A stretch of DNA of 64,000 nt from Rallus limicola (taxonomy: Eukaryota > Chordata > Aves > Gruiformes > Rallidae), in assembly GCA_022605955.1 (NCBI GenBank), contig JAKCOZ010000003.1:13897331-13961330 (forward strand), read 5' to 3'. Each line of letters opens with the position of its first letter. The first letter of the stretch is position 1. The notes below the pieces were generated by a model. That model searched no databases and had not been told where the DNA came from. It saw only the letters and a list, made by a program, of their open reading frames with translations. Below are positions 1 to 10,402 of this stretch, in pieces. The translations under genes and the position numbers were made by a program.

Positions 1-541
1 TAGTTCTCCTAAGACACTCATAATCCTCTTACACTAAACTGCATAGCCCCAACTGAGATCCTTCCCATCCACTGAGACATCTTTACACAAGAAAAAATTA
101 CTCTTGAATGAGTACCAGTTTCTTTCCTTTAATGTCAATAATCAAGTTGCTCTCTAAATTACTCTTTAAGATAATATTACATGCTTTTCTTCACAACAGA
201 TACTTGCTTTAAAATATTTTTATGTTTTCCAATAGCTTCCAATGTCATTATCAGGCAAAATCAGAAGACAAATACTGTACCTTTTCAATTTAAAGTAACC
301 AATGAAAATAAGTTCGAACTGATGGGGGGGTTATATTTTATTTGCATATATTCTGATGGATTAAGGGTTTTTTTTCAGAATTGTTCCTGAGTGATTCATT
401 ATTCCTGTCACAAAATTATGTATTGAATTCAATTCAAATACACTGAATACATCCAAATAGTATACAGTACTTTATCGTTCATAGAAGACTGCTACAAAAA
501 CTATGTAGGAAGCCACTGTCCATTATATTGAGAACTCGTGG
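1..541. other. AT-rich sequence, no gene seen
   Basis: I see no repeat family, splice-bounded open frame or RNA gene. A 69-codon frame at 181-390 has no recognisable domain and looks like chance. The CR1 nest begins at the right edge. Confidence 0.5.
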
Positions 542-1273
542 CAATATAGCATTTGACACTGTTCCACTTGACATCCCTGTCTCTAAATTGGAGAAGCACA
601 GATTCAGTGAGTGGACCACTTGGTGGATAGGGAATTGACTGGGTAGTTGAGACCAGTGATGAGTGGTGTTCCTCAGTGGTCAGTACCGGGGGGATGCAGT
701 ACTTGCTGAAGGTGTACTCCATCACAGTGTCCATGTCACTGACAAAGTTGTTGTGCTGTGTTTGAACACAGGGATGGGCTGTATATGGGTGGATGCAATC
801 CCAAGAACAACTACAGGCTGGGTGGAGAATGGATTGAGAGCAGACCTGATGAAAGGGACTTTGTGGCATTGATTGATGAAAAGCTCAACATGAGCAGGTA
901 ACACACACTTGCAGCCCAGAAAGCCAACGGTGTCCTGGGCTGTATCAAAACCAGTGTGGTCAGAAGATCAGTGGAGGTGATTCTGTTCCTCTATTCTGGT
1001 CTCACAAGACCTCACCCAGAGTACTGTGTCCAGCTCTGGCTTCCCCAAGATACGAAAGATCTGGAGCTGTTGGAGTGAGTCCAGAGGAGGACCACAAAGA
1101 TGATCAGAGGGTTGGAGCACCTCTCCTATGAAGACAGGCTGAGACTGTTGGGATTGTTCAGTCTGGAGAAGAGAGGGTTCCAGGGAGGATTTAGAACAGC
1201 CTGCCAGTACCTGAAGGGGCCCTACAGGAAAGATGGAGAGGGTCTCTATCAGGAATGTAGACAAGGGCTAAAC
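542..1273 (+). mobile_element. CR1 LINE, old copy, 5' and 3' truncated
   Basis: Degenerate CR1 reverse transcriptase region on the plus strand. It starts at a decayed form of the 'AFDTVPHDILVSKL' stretch after RT motif A and runs on through remnants of the RT thumb and C-terminal part. The order of segments (the EKDLGVL-like stretch near 855-880, the AAQKANGVLGCIK-like stretch near 912-950, and the RTTKMIRGLEHLSYE-like stretch near 1085-1130) is that of a CR1 ORF2. A large deletion removes most of the region around RT motif C, and many stops break the frame. The copy stops near 1273 without its 3' tail, just where an endonuclease fragment in the same orientation begins. It is probably cut by later insertion or rearrangement. 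It is non-functional. Confidence 0.85.
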
Positions 1274-1283
1274 TAAAAAGCAA

Positions 1284-1451
1284 CAAACAGAAGGAGCTGG
1301 AAGCCATTATGCAGCAGGAAAATTATGATGACTGAAGTGCTGCCATGGATAGACACACTTCAAGAAGGATAGGCAAGCGAGAAGAGGTGGTGGGCTGGCC
1401 TTCTATGTCAGGGTGTGTAACCAATGCCTAGAACATAACGAGAGCGACAGT
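1284..1451 (+). mobile_element. CR1 endonuclease, N-terminal fragment
   Basis: Translation of the plus strand gives pieces of the CR1 ORF2 apurinic-like endonuclease N-terminal half: a KELEAIMQQENYD-like segment, then a WSAAMD-like segment, then RRDRQ(A)RRGGGLAFYV-like and CLEHNESDS-like segments. About 45 bases that normally carry the catalytic glutamate region (an ITETWW-like motif) appear to be missing between 'AATTATGAT' and 'GACTGAAGTGC', so it cannot be active. The fragment ends where a minus-strand CR1 3' end begins. The next endonuclease codons expected in the element are found in the opposite orientation, ending near 1984. Confidence 0.75.
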
Positions 1452-1612
1452 ACAGAATCACAGAATCTTAGGGGTTGGAAGGGACCTCAAGAGATCATCG
1501 GGTCCAACCTCCCTGCCAAAGCAGGCTCCCTATCTCATATTGCACAGACAGGCATCCAGACGAGACTTGAATCTCTCCAGAGGAGACTCCACCACCTCCC
1601 TGAGCAGCCTAT
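1452..1612 (-). mobile_element. CR1 3' terminus, minus strand
   Basis: Reading the minus strand gives the classic CR1 3' end: the last ORF2 codons, then the GGTTGGACC...GAGGTCCCTTCCAACCCC block, then the ATTCTGTGATTCTGT-type tail at 1452-1465. It joins endonuclease sequence directly near 1612-1613, so the whole RT region that should lie between them is missing. The tail sits exactly against the plus-strand endonuclease fragment. Confidence 0.85.
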
Positions 1613-1984
1613 TCATGGTCACTGTGCCCAAGGTGACCTCCAACTGTCACATCACCCACCAGCCCTTCTTTGTTTACAAACAACAGGTCCAACAGGTCTT
1701 CTTCCCTTGTTGGGTCCCCCACAGGCTATGTCAGTAAGTTATTCCCAACACACTTCATGAACCTTCCAGACTGTTTCCTCTCTGTTATATTGTATTCCCA
1801 GCAGATATCTGGCAGGTTGAAGTCCCCTGCAAGGACAAGGCCTTGGGATTTTGAGACTTCTCCCAGCTGTTTGTAGAATGTTTTGTCTGCCTCCTCATCC
1901 TGTTTGGGAGACCTATAAAAGACTACCACCATGGTATAAGCCTTGGCTCTTCCCTCTATTCTTACTCAGAAACATTCAACCGTA
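1613..1984 (-). mobile_element. CR1 endonuclease, C-terminal part, inverted
   Basis: The minus strand encodes the C-terminal half of the CR1 endonuclease/exonuclease/phosphatase-type domain. Visible pieces are a (D)TVECF-stop-VRIEGRAKAYT start (near 1984-1940), FYRSPKQDEEAD, the GDFNLPDICWEYN segment with the family's GDFN motif, and PTREEDLLDLLFVNK followed by the catalytic SDHE motif near 1613-1625. There is a frameshift near 1727-1735 and a stop where a tryptophan is usual. Its first codons follow almost directly on the plus-strand endonuclease fragment that ends near 1451, which suggests the two were once one continuous domain and this block was flipped. The right edge abuts the RT 'NYRPVSL' segment in plus orientation at about 1985. 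Confidence 0.8.
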
Positions 1985-3336
1985 TCCCAGTAACTATAGG
2001 CCAGTCAGCCTCACTTCTGTCCCTGGAAAGGTGATGGAACAGCTTGTTCTGGTTGCCATCTCCAAGCAACTGGAAGAGAAGAAAGTCATGAAGAGGAGTC
2101 AGCATGGATTCACTAAGGGGAGATCGTGCTCGACCAATCTCATAGCCTTCTATGATGTCATCAACAACTGGGTGGATGAAGGGAGAGCAGTGGGTGTCAT
2201 CTACCTTGACTTCAGCAAGGCTTTTGATACTGTCTCCCATGCCATCCTGATAGCAAAGCTGAGAGAGCATGGGATAGATGAGTGAACAGTGAGGTGGGTT
2301 GAGAACTGGCTGTCAGACCGAGCTCAGAGGGTGGTGATCAGTGGAGCAGAGTCTGACTGGAGGCCTGTGACTAGCGGTGTTCCCCAGGGCTCAGTGTTGG
2401 GTCCAGTCCTGTTTAATATCTTCATTGACGACCTTGATGAGGGAATAACACCCACCCTCAGCAAGTGCCGATGATACAAAGCTGGGAGGAGTGGCTGACA
2501 CACAGGAACACTGTGCTGCCATCCAGCAAGGCCTGGACAGACTGGAGAGCTGGGCAGGGAGAAACCAGATGAGGTTCAACAAAGGCAAGTGTAGAGTCTT
2601 GCACCTGGGAAGGAACAACTGTTCGTATCAGTACAGGCTGGGGGATGACCTGCTGGAGAAGAGCTCAGTGGAGAAGGACCTGGGGGTCCTGGTTGATGAC
2701 AGGTTGGCCATGAGCCAGCAGGGTGTCCTGGTGGCTAAGAGAGCCAATGGGATCCTGGGGTGCATCAGGAGGAGTTGTGGGCAGCAGGTCAAAGGAGGTG
2801 ATCCTCCCCCTCTACTCTGCCCTGGTCAGGCCCCACCTGGAGTATTGTGTCCAGTTCTGGGCTCCCTGGTATAAAAAGGACCGGGATCTCCTTGAGAGAG
2901 TCCAGAGAAGGGCTAGAAAGATGATTAAAGGCCTGGATCATCTCCCCTACAAGGAAAGGCTGAGTGAGCTGGGACTGTTTAGCCTTGAGAAAAGACAATT
3001 GAGAGGGGATCTTATGAATTTTCATAAATATCTGAAGTGTGGGACACAGGGGGAAATGGCCAGCCCTTTTTCAGTGGTCTGTGGAGACAGGACAAGGGGC
3101 AATGCCTGCAAGTTGGAGCATAGGAAGTGCTTTACCAACATGTGGAAAAACTTTCACTTAGTGAGGGTGACAGAGCCCTGGGACAGGCTGCCCAGGGGGG
3201 TGGTGGAGTCTCCTTCTCTGGGGATATTCAGGACCCGTCTGGACCTGTGTGATCTGTCCTGCTTTGGCAGGGGGTTGGACCTGACAATCTCTTGAGGTCC
3301 CTTCCAACTCCTATAATTCTGCAATTCTTTGATTTC
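1985..3336 (+). mobile_element. CR1 LINE, reverse transcriptase to 3' tail
   Basis: Plus-strand CR1 ORF2 from the start of the RT domain (NYRPVSLTSVPGK at 1989-2027) to the 3' end (ends near 3336 with CCTATAATTCTGCAATTCT). RT motif A (YLDFSKAFDT, aspartate codon at 2208-2210) and motif B ([14 protein letters not shown], near 2374-2415) are intact. The FADD active-site motif C is split by a 2-base loss at 2465-2470: the upstream frame hits TGA and the ADDTKLGG codons continue in another frame. A second disruption is TGG to TGA at 2282-2284. The thumb and C-terminal region follow, with another frameshift near 2780-2870. The gene product would copy CR1 RNA at the target site, but this copy is dead. 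It is the same subfamily as 23293-24221. Confidence 0.93.
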
Positions 3337-3613
3337 ATAAGCACATTTTGGTTTCCTGTTAATTAATCCATAAATGACATTGTTACTGAGTTATTTTGTT
3401 CACGTCTTAAGTGGTGAAAATTTGCCTTCTTAAAATTTTCATTCTATCTAAGGTTATTGCTTCATTCTTTAGAACATTTAGGGCAGAAAGGCCTTATCCA
3501 TATATATATAGCCTGGCAATGATTAGAACTGGTTCAAATTAATATACAGACATGCCTGCCTGTCAATAACTCCAAATATTTTCTTTGTTGACTTAACACA
3601 AAACTGGAAAATA
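3337..3613. other. AT-rich spacer between two CR1 copies
   Basis: Unique-looking AT-rich sequence, with a short (AT)n run near 3501-3510. I see no gene or repeat family. Confidence 0.5.
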
Positions 3614-4630
3614 CCTGTGGTGGTAAATGGAACAAAATCCATCTGGATGCTGGTCATGAGTGGCGTCCCCCAGGGCTCAGTCCTGGGTCCAGTTTTGTTC
3701 AATATCTTTATCAATGACCTCGATGAAGGGGCTGAATGTTCCCTCAGTAAGTTTGCAGATGACACTAAACTGGGAGGAAGTGTTGATCTGCCTGAGGGTA
3801 GGAAGGCTCTTCAGATGTATCTGAAGAGACTGGACCAATGGGCTGAGACCAATGGGATGAAGTTTAACAAGGCCAAGTGTAGAGTGCTGAACATGGGACA
3901 TAACAACCCCATGCAGCACTACTGACTTGAGGGAGACTGGCTGGAGATCTGTCAGGCAGAGAAGGACCTGAGGGTGTTGGTTGACTGCAGCCTGAATATG
4001 AGCCAGCAGTGTGCCCAGGTGGCCAGGAAGGCCAAAGGCATCCTGGCTTGTATCAAAAACAATGTGGCCAGTAGGTCTAGGGAGGTGACTGTGTCCCTGT
4101 ACTCAGCATTGGTGAGGCTGCACCTCGAGTGATGTGTCCAGTTCTGGGCTCCTCACCATAAGAAGGACATTGAGGTCCTCGACCAAGTCCAGAGAATGGC
4201 AACCAGGCTGGTGAAGGGTCTGGAGGGCAAATCATATGAGGAGTGGCTGAGGGAGCTGGGGTTGTTTAGCTTGGAGAAGAGGAGGCTGAGGGGAGACCTT
4301 ATCACCACCTACAACTACCTGAAGGGAGGTTGTAGCGAGGTGGGCGATGGTCTCTTCAGCCAGGCGACAGGAGATAGGACAAGGGGACATGGCACAGAGC
4401 TGTGTCAGGACAGGGTCAGATTAGATGTTAGGAAAAACATTTTCACTGGAAGAGTTGTTGGGGCCTGGAACAGGCTGCTCATGGAGGTGGTTGAGTCACC
4501 ATCCCTGGATTTGTTTACAAAAAGGATAGATGAGGTACTTAGGGCTACGGTTTAGCTTAGGATGGGAATGGTTGGACTTGATGATCCTAAAGGTCCTTTC
4601 CAACCTTGTGACTCTGTGATTCTGTGATTC
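3614..4630 (+). mobile_element. CR1 LINE, different subfamily, RT core to tail
   Basis: 5'-truncated CR1 beginning a few codons before RT motif B. The readable frame (3617-3925) has [14 protein letters not shown], then an intact active-site FADDTKLGG (near 3751-3777), then the [19 protein letters not shown] segment before a stop. After a few stops the C-terminal part is open again (4196-4555), with [15 protein letters not shown]. It ends with GGACTTGATGATCCTAAAGGTCC and an ATTCTGTG-type tail, unlike the ATTCTATG-type tail of 23293-24221, so it belongs to another CR1 subfamily. The intact FADD shows what the two copies with the 2-base loss have lost. It is not functional. Confidence 0.93.
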
Positions 4631-7600
4631 ATCCTATGTTCAGTACAATTCCCATGAGCACAAATTGAGCACAAATTCATAAGGGAATGCCAAGTCTGCA
4701 TCTAATATTTAGTACTCATCATTACTGAGGCAACAGAACAGTTTCATCTGAAATGATGAATTGTCTTGCCATAACATTAACAAAACAATCCTAGTGTTAC
4801 TTCATGTATTAATTTTCAGATATTCTTGCATTCATACAATTGACATTTTGCCACTGTTTTAATAACCTTTCCTTCTGTCCTTTTTTTCTGTCCATTCACT
4901 GAACTTGTATATACCAAATTAAAGAGAGGTATATTATGTATCGAGGCTTCCAGCTCAAAAGCACATTGACACTGTTTCCATCCTGCCATGAATATCATCA
5001 GGTTATCCAAAATGTACAAATGAAACAGAGACAGTCAGAAAGACTCCAGCAGAAAATCTGAGGCATATTTTTATAACAGTTATTTTTATAACATTATGTC
5101 CAGTCACTTGTATTCCTGTGGAGGCAAGATTGACCTGGAAAGCCAGGACGCTTTTCATAGGAAAACTCATCTATGATCAAAGCTGTTATAAATGTTGGGG
5201 AGATCAAAAATCTTGAAAACCCTGAATATGCCTTAACTCTTTTACCAAAATCACCAAATCCCTAATGGGTCCAACAAACATCTAGAAATAAGGACTTGCC
5301 ACTGTGTTAACAGAAATAAACAGGCAGGAGCCAGTCACAAAAGCAAAGTGGTTTTGACATGTAAAATGCAGAACGTGAAACAGGCTAACTGCTTGAGTCA
5401 GAGTTCTCATAGACATAAGTCAGTTTAAATGCTACTTAACCTTGACTTCACAATAAAGTACGCACTGGCTAAAAATCTCTCTCTGTGATGTATCTTAAGT
5501 CTGATACCTAAATACTGAGATTCCAGTCCCTTTGCAAATCTCTTCATCCACATTCTTCCAGATATGAAAATGAAGGCTTTTTTGTTTTGTCTTACACTGC
5601 ACAGTAGTTGCTAAAAAGTTACTTGCTACTGCTGTTGTTGAAGTGTTTTTTATAATTTTGTTGCTGATTCTCCATTTTCCGGGCTGTCCACACTTCTCAA
5701 GTGCTGAAAAATAAACCTGTGGGCCCAGCAAAATTTTCCTACTTGTAAGGGGAAAGGGAAGAGAAGAGATACAAAAAAGGGAGAGAATGAGAGGGTAGAG
5801 TGAGTATTTCAGTTTGCTCTGAAAACTGCCTCTACTTGCTCCTGCAGCCAAATGTCATGCACATTGCATACACCAGAAGGATTAGATTTTAAAAATACAA
5901 AAGAAAACGGTAGTATAATATATTTGGTGGAGGGTTCAAATTCTTGGGAACAACTCAGAAATTTTATTTGCTCTCTTGCAAATAAGTTTTTAAAATCCAG
6001 TTGGATTTAATCTACTGGGGGGGAACCCTTCTGCATAAATCAATCAGATCATTACAATAAATAATTATATGTGCACTTTCACACAGAGTCACTAAAGAGC
6101 TAGTTCACATAAATTTCCAAACAGATCCTCCACACAGAGCTGTTGAACCTCAAAATAAAATTAAATATAATAAATTAATAATTCACCGATCTCCCTAATT
6201 CTCCATGAGTTAGAATTTTTTGTTGGTTTCAAATTACCTACAGAAGGTCGACAAACAATAAGACTCTTTAACTGGTATTTCATAATCACTTATACTAATT
6301 TAATTTGAACCAAATCTGCTAAAACCCTTAGCTTCCGAATATAAAGCACTGCAAAAAACATTTCCAGGTTCTGCTTAGTAAACCGACAAAAAAGATCAGT
6401 AATAAATGAGATTCTCAGAGGGCAAGAAACTCAAATGCCTTATTTCCCTAAATAATACAGAAAGTTAAATGACTTATTTCCCTAAATAATACAGAGCTAG
6501 CAACCGAGTATTAAAATGCCTGGAAATTGGAAAAGAACAACGTATTAAGGGGCAAAAGGGTAGCACACAAGTCCATTATTCAGAAAGATGAGTAAACTGC
6601 ATAAAACTCTATGTAAAGACATAACCCTTTTCATTAATGTGTCTCATAGTAATGCTATTATAATATATTTTAATGACTATTAAAACCACTTCCACAAAGC
6701 AGTGATCTAGTATAAAAGGCTTAGCAAACTTCTACATAAAATGAATTTGTGGTTAATATTGTATTCTCCTTTCTTTGAGAACTGATATTTTGCTGGTGGA
6801 CATTTTGTCCATAGAAAAATGGATAAGACTGAGTGGACTAAAAGACTAAAAGTATGAAATGAAAATCTAATTTCCATAACTTAAGGGAAAAAATGGAAAT
6901 GCCTTTGTCAACCTTAGCAGGTGGCTTCTGAAGTTGGACCTTTGATCATTTACAGATCAAAGTTAGTTAATTAGTTCATTGGTCAGGAACATGCCTCTTC
7001 TAAAAAGAAAAGCAGAACTCAGTCCAGATGACTTATAGTCAGACCTTGATTTCAACATAAAATATTTTCAAATCCAGTTATTTTATTTGTTCTTTATATT
7101 TTTTATTACAAGACCAAAAGCTAGAGATATAGTAAAGAGAATCATATATTAAAAGTTATCATGTTTTGAAAATTTTGTGAAAACAAAAATGTTTTACTAC
7201 CTACTATCTAGCAAGTAAAAGTGATAAGAGTACCTCCACGCTACTGTGGCCTGAAAGTCAACTCAAACTATGCTTTTTATCCATATGATTAATTTTCTCA
7301 AATAAATATCAGGTCTGGAGGATTAATTTTCTAAATCAAAGAGGGAAAAAAAGAAGCTGGATTTATCCATCTGAGTATAAAATACTTTTCTACTTATGAA
7401 ATATATTTTTCTTTAATATTTTTAATCTTAAAAGAGAATTTTACTAAGTACCACTTTGGTAGTTGAACCTAAAAATTAGAAGTTAGAAATATCCAGACAA
7501 CATTATTGTGTGCTGCACAAATTGCTTCTCCCCCTAGGAAGAAAGGGATGATACAGGGTAAGGAAAGAACAGATATTAGGAAAAACTGAAAAAACCTTAA

Positions 7601-9863
7601 GAAGAAAGGCCAAGCTATGTACAGCTGTCCTTCATTATAAATTCTGGAGACACTTTATATCAGTCGTATGAATTGCCAGAAATACTCTGTGACTTTAAAC
7701 TGCAAAAGCACCAGTTGTCTTCCAGCACAGCATTTTAATAATTTTTCAGACATTCTTACCTTTCCTTGAACAGGTTTATACATTTAAACTGGATTTGTAT
7801 TTATTGTACATATAGTGTCATGGTAGTGTGCAGGAGGAGTGCAACATGGCATACTGAACTTGACAAAGTTGAACTTACCCTAAAGATATTTTTGCCATTA
7901 AATGTGCCTTCTCCTCCTTTCCACTCCAGAAACATACCATTAAGACCTCAGCTTTTACTTGCATACTCATTTATATAGAGACATATGAGAAGATCAGAAT
8001 AACTGCTATCTGGTAAGATGCAAGTGCTGCTTTTCTGTGCCAGAAACCTCCAAGCTTAGGGGAATGTCTAGCAACAGGTTCAGGCTGATATTCTCTTTAA
8101 GTACCACCCTGAAGTCAAGGGAAGTTGCATCTTTAATACCTTACCCTCTAGCATTCCTCAGCAATGCTTTTTTATCGCATGCTCATACCCCAATGAACAG
8201 TACCCCTTAACCTTGGCTAACAGGCTAGAGTTGCACGGCAATTAATTATTGCAAGACAAGACAGACTTTCCTGCATTCGGAGTTTTAGAAAGGGCTTGCA
8301 GCAACTTTGAATTGTTTCTGTTAGTAAGGAAAGAGAAAAGTGAAGCAAAGCAAAAATCACCTAACATTCTGATAGAAATGCTGAGTTCTAGGCGGCACAG
8401 CTTTAGGTAAAGCCTAATAACCATATTAATTGACATTTCTTTACATGACAGGGGAAATTTTTTATGGGTTTTGTTGTTACTTTCCTGTAGTAGAATTACT
8501 AAATAACAAAAACAGTAGGTAAAATACACAAGCAGTGCACCTGTATTTAGCTCACAAACCATACTTATTTCACGTAACTTTCCTTCCACTTAGCATTTTC
8601 AAGTGGAAGGCATTGTTTAGTGTAAGGTTACGATTGAGAATCTTATGAAAAAAAAACCCAGTCTGAGACATTGTCTTATATGTATTTTGTCCATTTCCTG
8701 CTACACAGTTCAAAGAAACTTTCAGACAAATATGCCTTGTGTAGATATTGGAAGCTTAGGCAGCTGTGTGAAAGCAAATCATTTCAGAGGGAATAAATTT
8801 TGGTCTTTAGGGAGATGAATACAGAGCAAATAGTTATAAATCTAGTAAAATTACATTTTCTGTAGAGAAGCAAGTTTCAAGATACACAAGTTTTGTTCAC
8901 ACAGCAAATTCTGACAAGATTCTTCTACTCTACTTGCAAAGATACTTGCTTCTGTGCACAAAAAAAAAAAAATAAATTACTCAATTAAGTCAATGAACTC
9001 TTAGCTGAATGTAGAAAGCCTTGCAAGAGACAGGATGCAGCAAACGAACACCAGTATGATCATTCCCCTCATGGAAACATACAAAATCAATAAGACCACA
9101 GCCCCTTTGCATACATGCTTTTCCTTTGATGCCATTTTAACTAGTACTCATACACCATCCACTGGAATTGGACCACTGATATGCTGCCAAAAACCTGATA
9201 TTTTTATGTCATTATTCAATTGAGACTAGGACTAAAAGACAGTCTTCACATCAAAAATTCTATCATGTCAATAGGCAAGGCAACCACACTGAGGAAGTAG
9301 AACAGAAAATATTTATCCATCCTCTAAACTAAAAAAGATGGCACTGAAACCCCAAATTTTCTGAGTATTGTTACCATGCTGGACCCATTGAACTGGGTTG
9401 TCTAAAAACTGTCGTAAGTACCAGGCTTGTCAGCATTAAAATGATGCCTATCAAAAGAAAACATTTAAAACTTCTACTCTAAATCATTAGTAAGACCGAC
9501 CTTACTCCTGCGATAGGCTGAATCATCAAATAAAAATAATGTCACAGACAGGATTTTCCCAAACACAGTAACAGAATATAGAACTAAGGGGGGTTTATTG
9601 TAGTTTTATTGGGGTGGGGGATAAGGGCTTGGTTTTTGGTTTGGCTTTTTAGAGATCTGTTCTTTGTGCTAATGCCATTACTATAAATAGAGGCAACTCT
9701 AGGGAGTTTGACATTTTAGTTTTTAAGTAGAAGTGCGACCAAATCTAACTGTAGAGAATTAAGAAAGAGCTGTTATGATATAAACTGTGACTGGCAGGTT
9801 ATCTTTTAAACATTTTTCAAATTTGTGTACCTATTGTGAACATATCCTTCAGATAAATAAGAA
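4631..9863. other. Unique AT-rich sequence, no gene seen
   Basis: More than 5 kb without a recognised element. Open frames of 60-118 codons occur on the minus strand (5495-5851 and 8242-8589), but they show no domain, no splice context and ordinary intergenic composition. It contains a 34-bp tandem duplication (6439-6495) and an A-run near 8959-8972. A TG-rich patch at 9590-9650 is low-complexity. Confidence 0.5.
6439..6495. repeat. 34-bp tandem duplication, partial second unit
   Basis: The segment starting CTTATTTCCCTAAATAATACAGA at 6439 recurs at 6473. The unit is 34 bp. The second copy matches for about 23 bp before diverging, so this is roughly 1.7 copies. Confidence 0.85.
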
Positions 9864-10402
9864 GCCCCTCTACTGCATGCTTATGAGATTGCACCTGGAG
9901 TACTGTGTTCAGCTCTGGAATCTGTATCTATGAAAAAAGACATGGACTTTGTCAAGCAAGTCCAGAGGAGGATCACAAAGATGATCAAAGGGCTAGACAA
10001 CCTCTCCTGTGAAAGCAGACTGAGAGAAGGGCTGATTCAACCTGGAGAAGTGAAGGCTCCAGGGAGACCTTATTGTAGTCTTCCAGTATCTGAAGGGGTC
10101 TTGTAAGACTTTCTGGCAGGGTCTGTAGCAATAAGACAAAGGATAATGATTTAAAATTAAAGAAGGGTAGATTCAGACTAGATATAAGAAAGGAATTTTT
10201 CACAATAAGAGTGGTGAGACACTGGAACGGGTTACCCAAAGAGGTGGTAGATGCCCCATCCTTGACAACATTTAAGGTCAGGTTTAACAGGGCTTTCAGT
10301 AACCTGATCTAGTTGAAGACATCTCTGCTTATTTCAAGGGGATTTAACTAGATGACCTTTAAAGGCCCCTTCCAAGTCAAACCTTTCTAAGATTTTACGA
10401 AT
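9864..10402 (+). mobile_element. CR1 LINE, 3' part only
   Basis: Plus-strand CR1 C-terminal ORF2 and 3' end. Recognisable blocks are CACCTGGAGTACTGTGTTCAG, GTCCAGAGGAGGATCACAAAGATGATC (near 9960), TTCCAGTATCTGAAGGGG (10080), GTGGTGAGACACTGGAACGGG (10213) and the terminal GATGACCTTTAAAGGCCCCTTCC block (10350). Stops and small indels are frequent, and the tail is decayed to TTTCTAAGATTTTACG, so it is an old insertion. Confidence 0.9.

Noticed and set aside
501..869. 122-codon minus-strand frame
   Set aside because: It is the antisense of a plus-strand CR1 reverse transcriptase remnant.
5495..5851. 118-codon minus-strand open frame
   Set aside because: No domain, no splice or promoter context, and composition like its flanks; a chance frame.
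5925..5945. GGTTCAAATTC, like a tRNA B box
   Set aside because: No upstream A box or cloverleaf stems can be drawn.
8242..8589. 115-codon minus-strand open frame
   Set aside because: No recognisable motif; a frame of this length is expected by chance in 64 kb.
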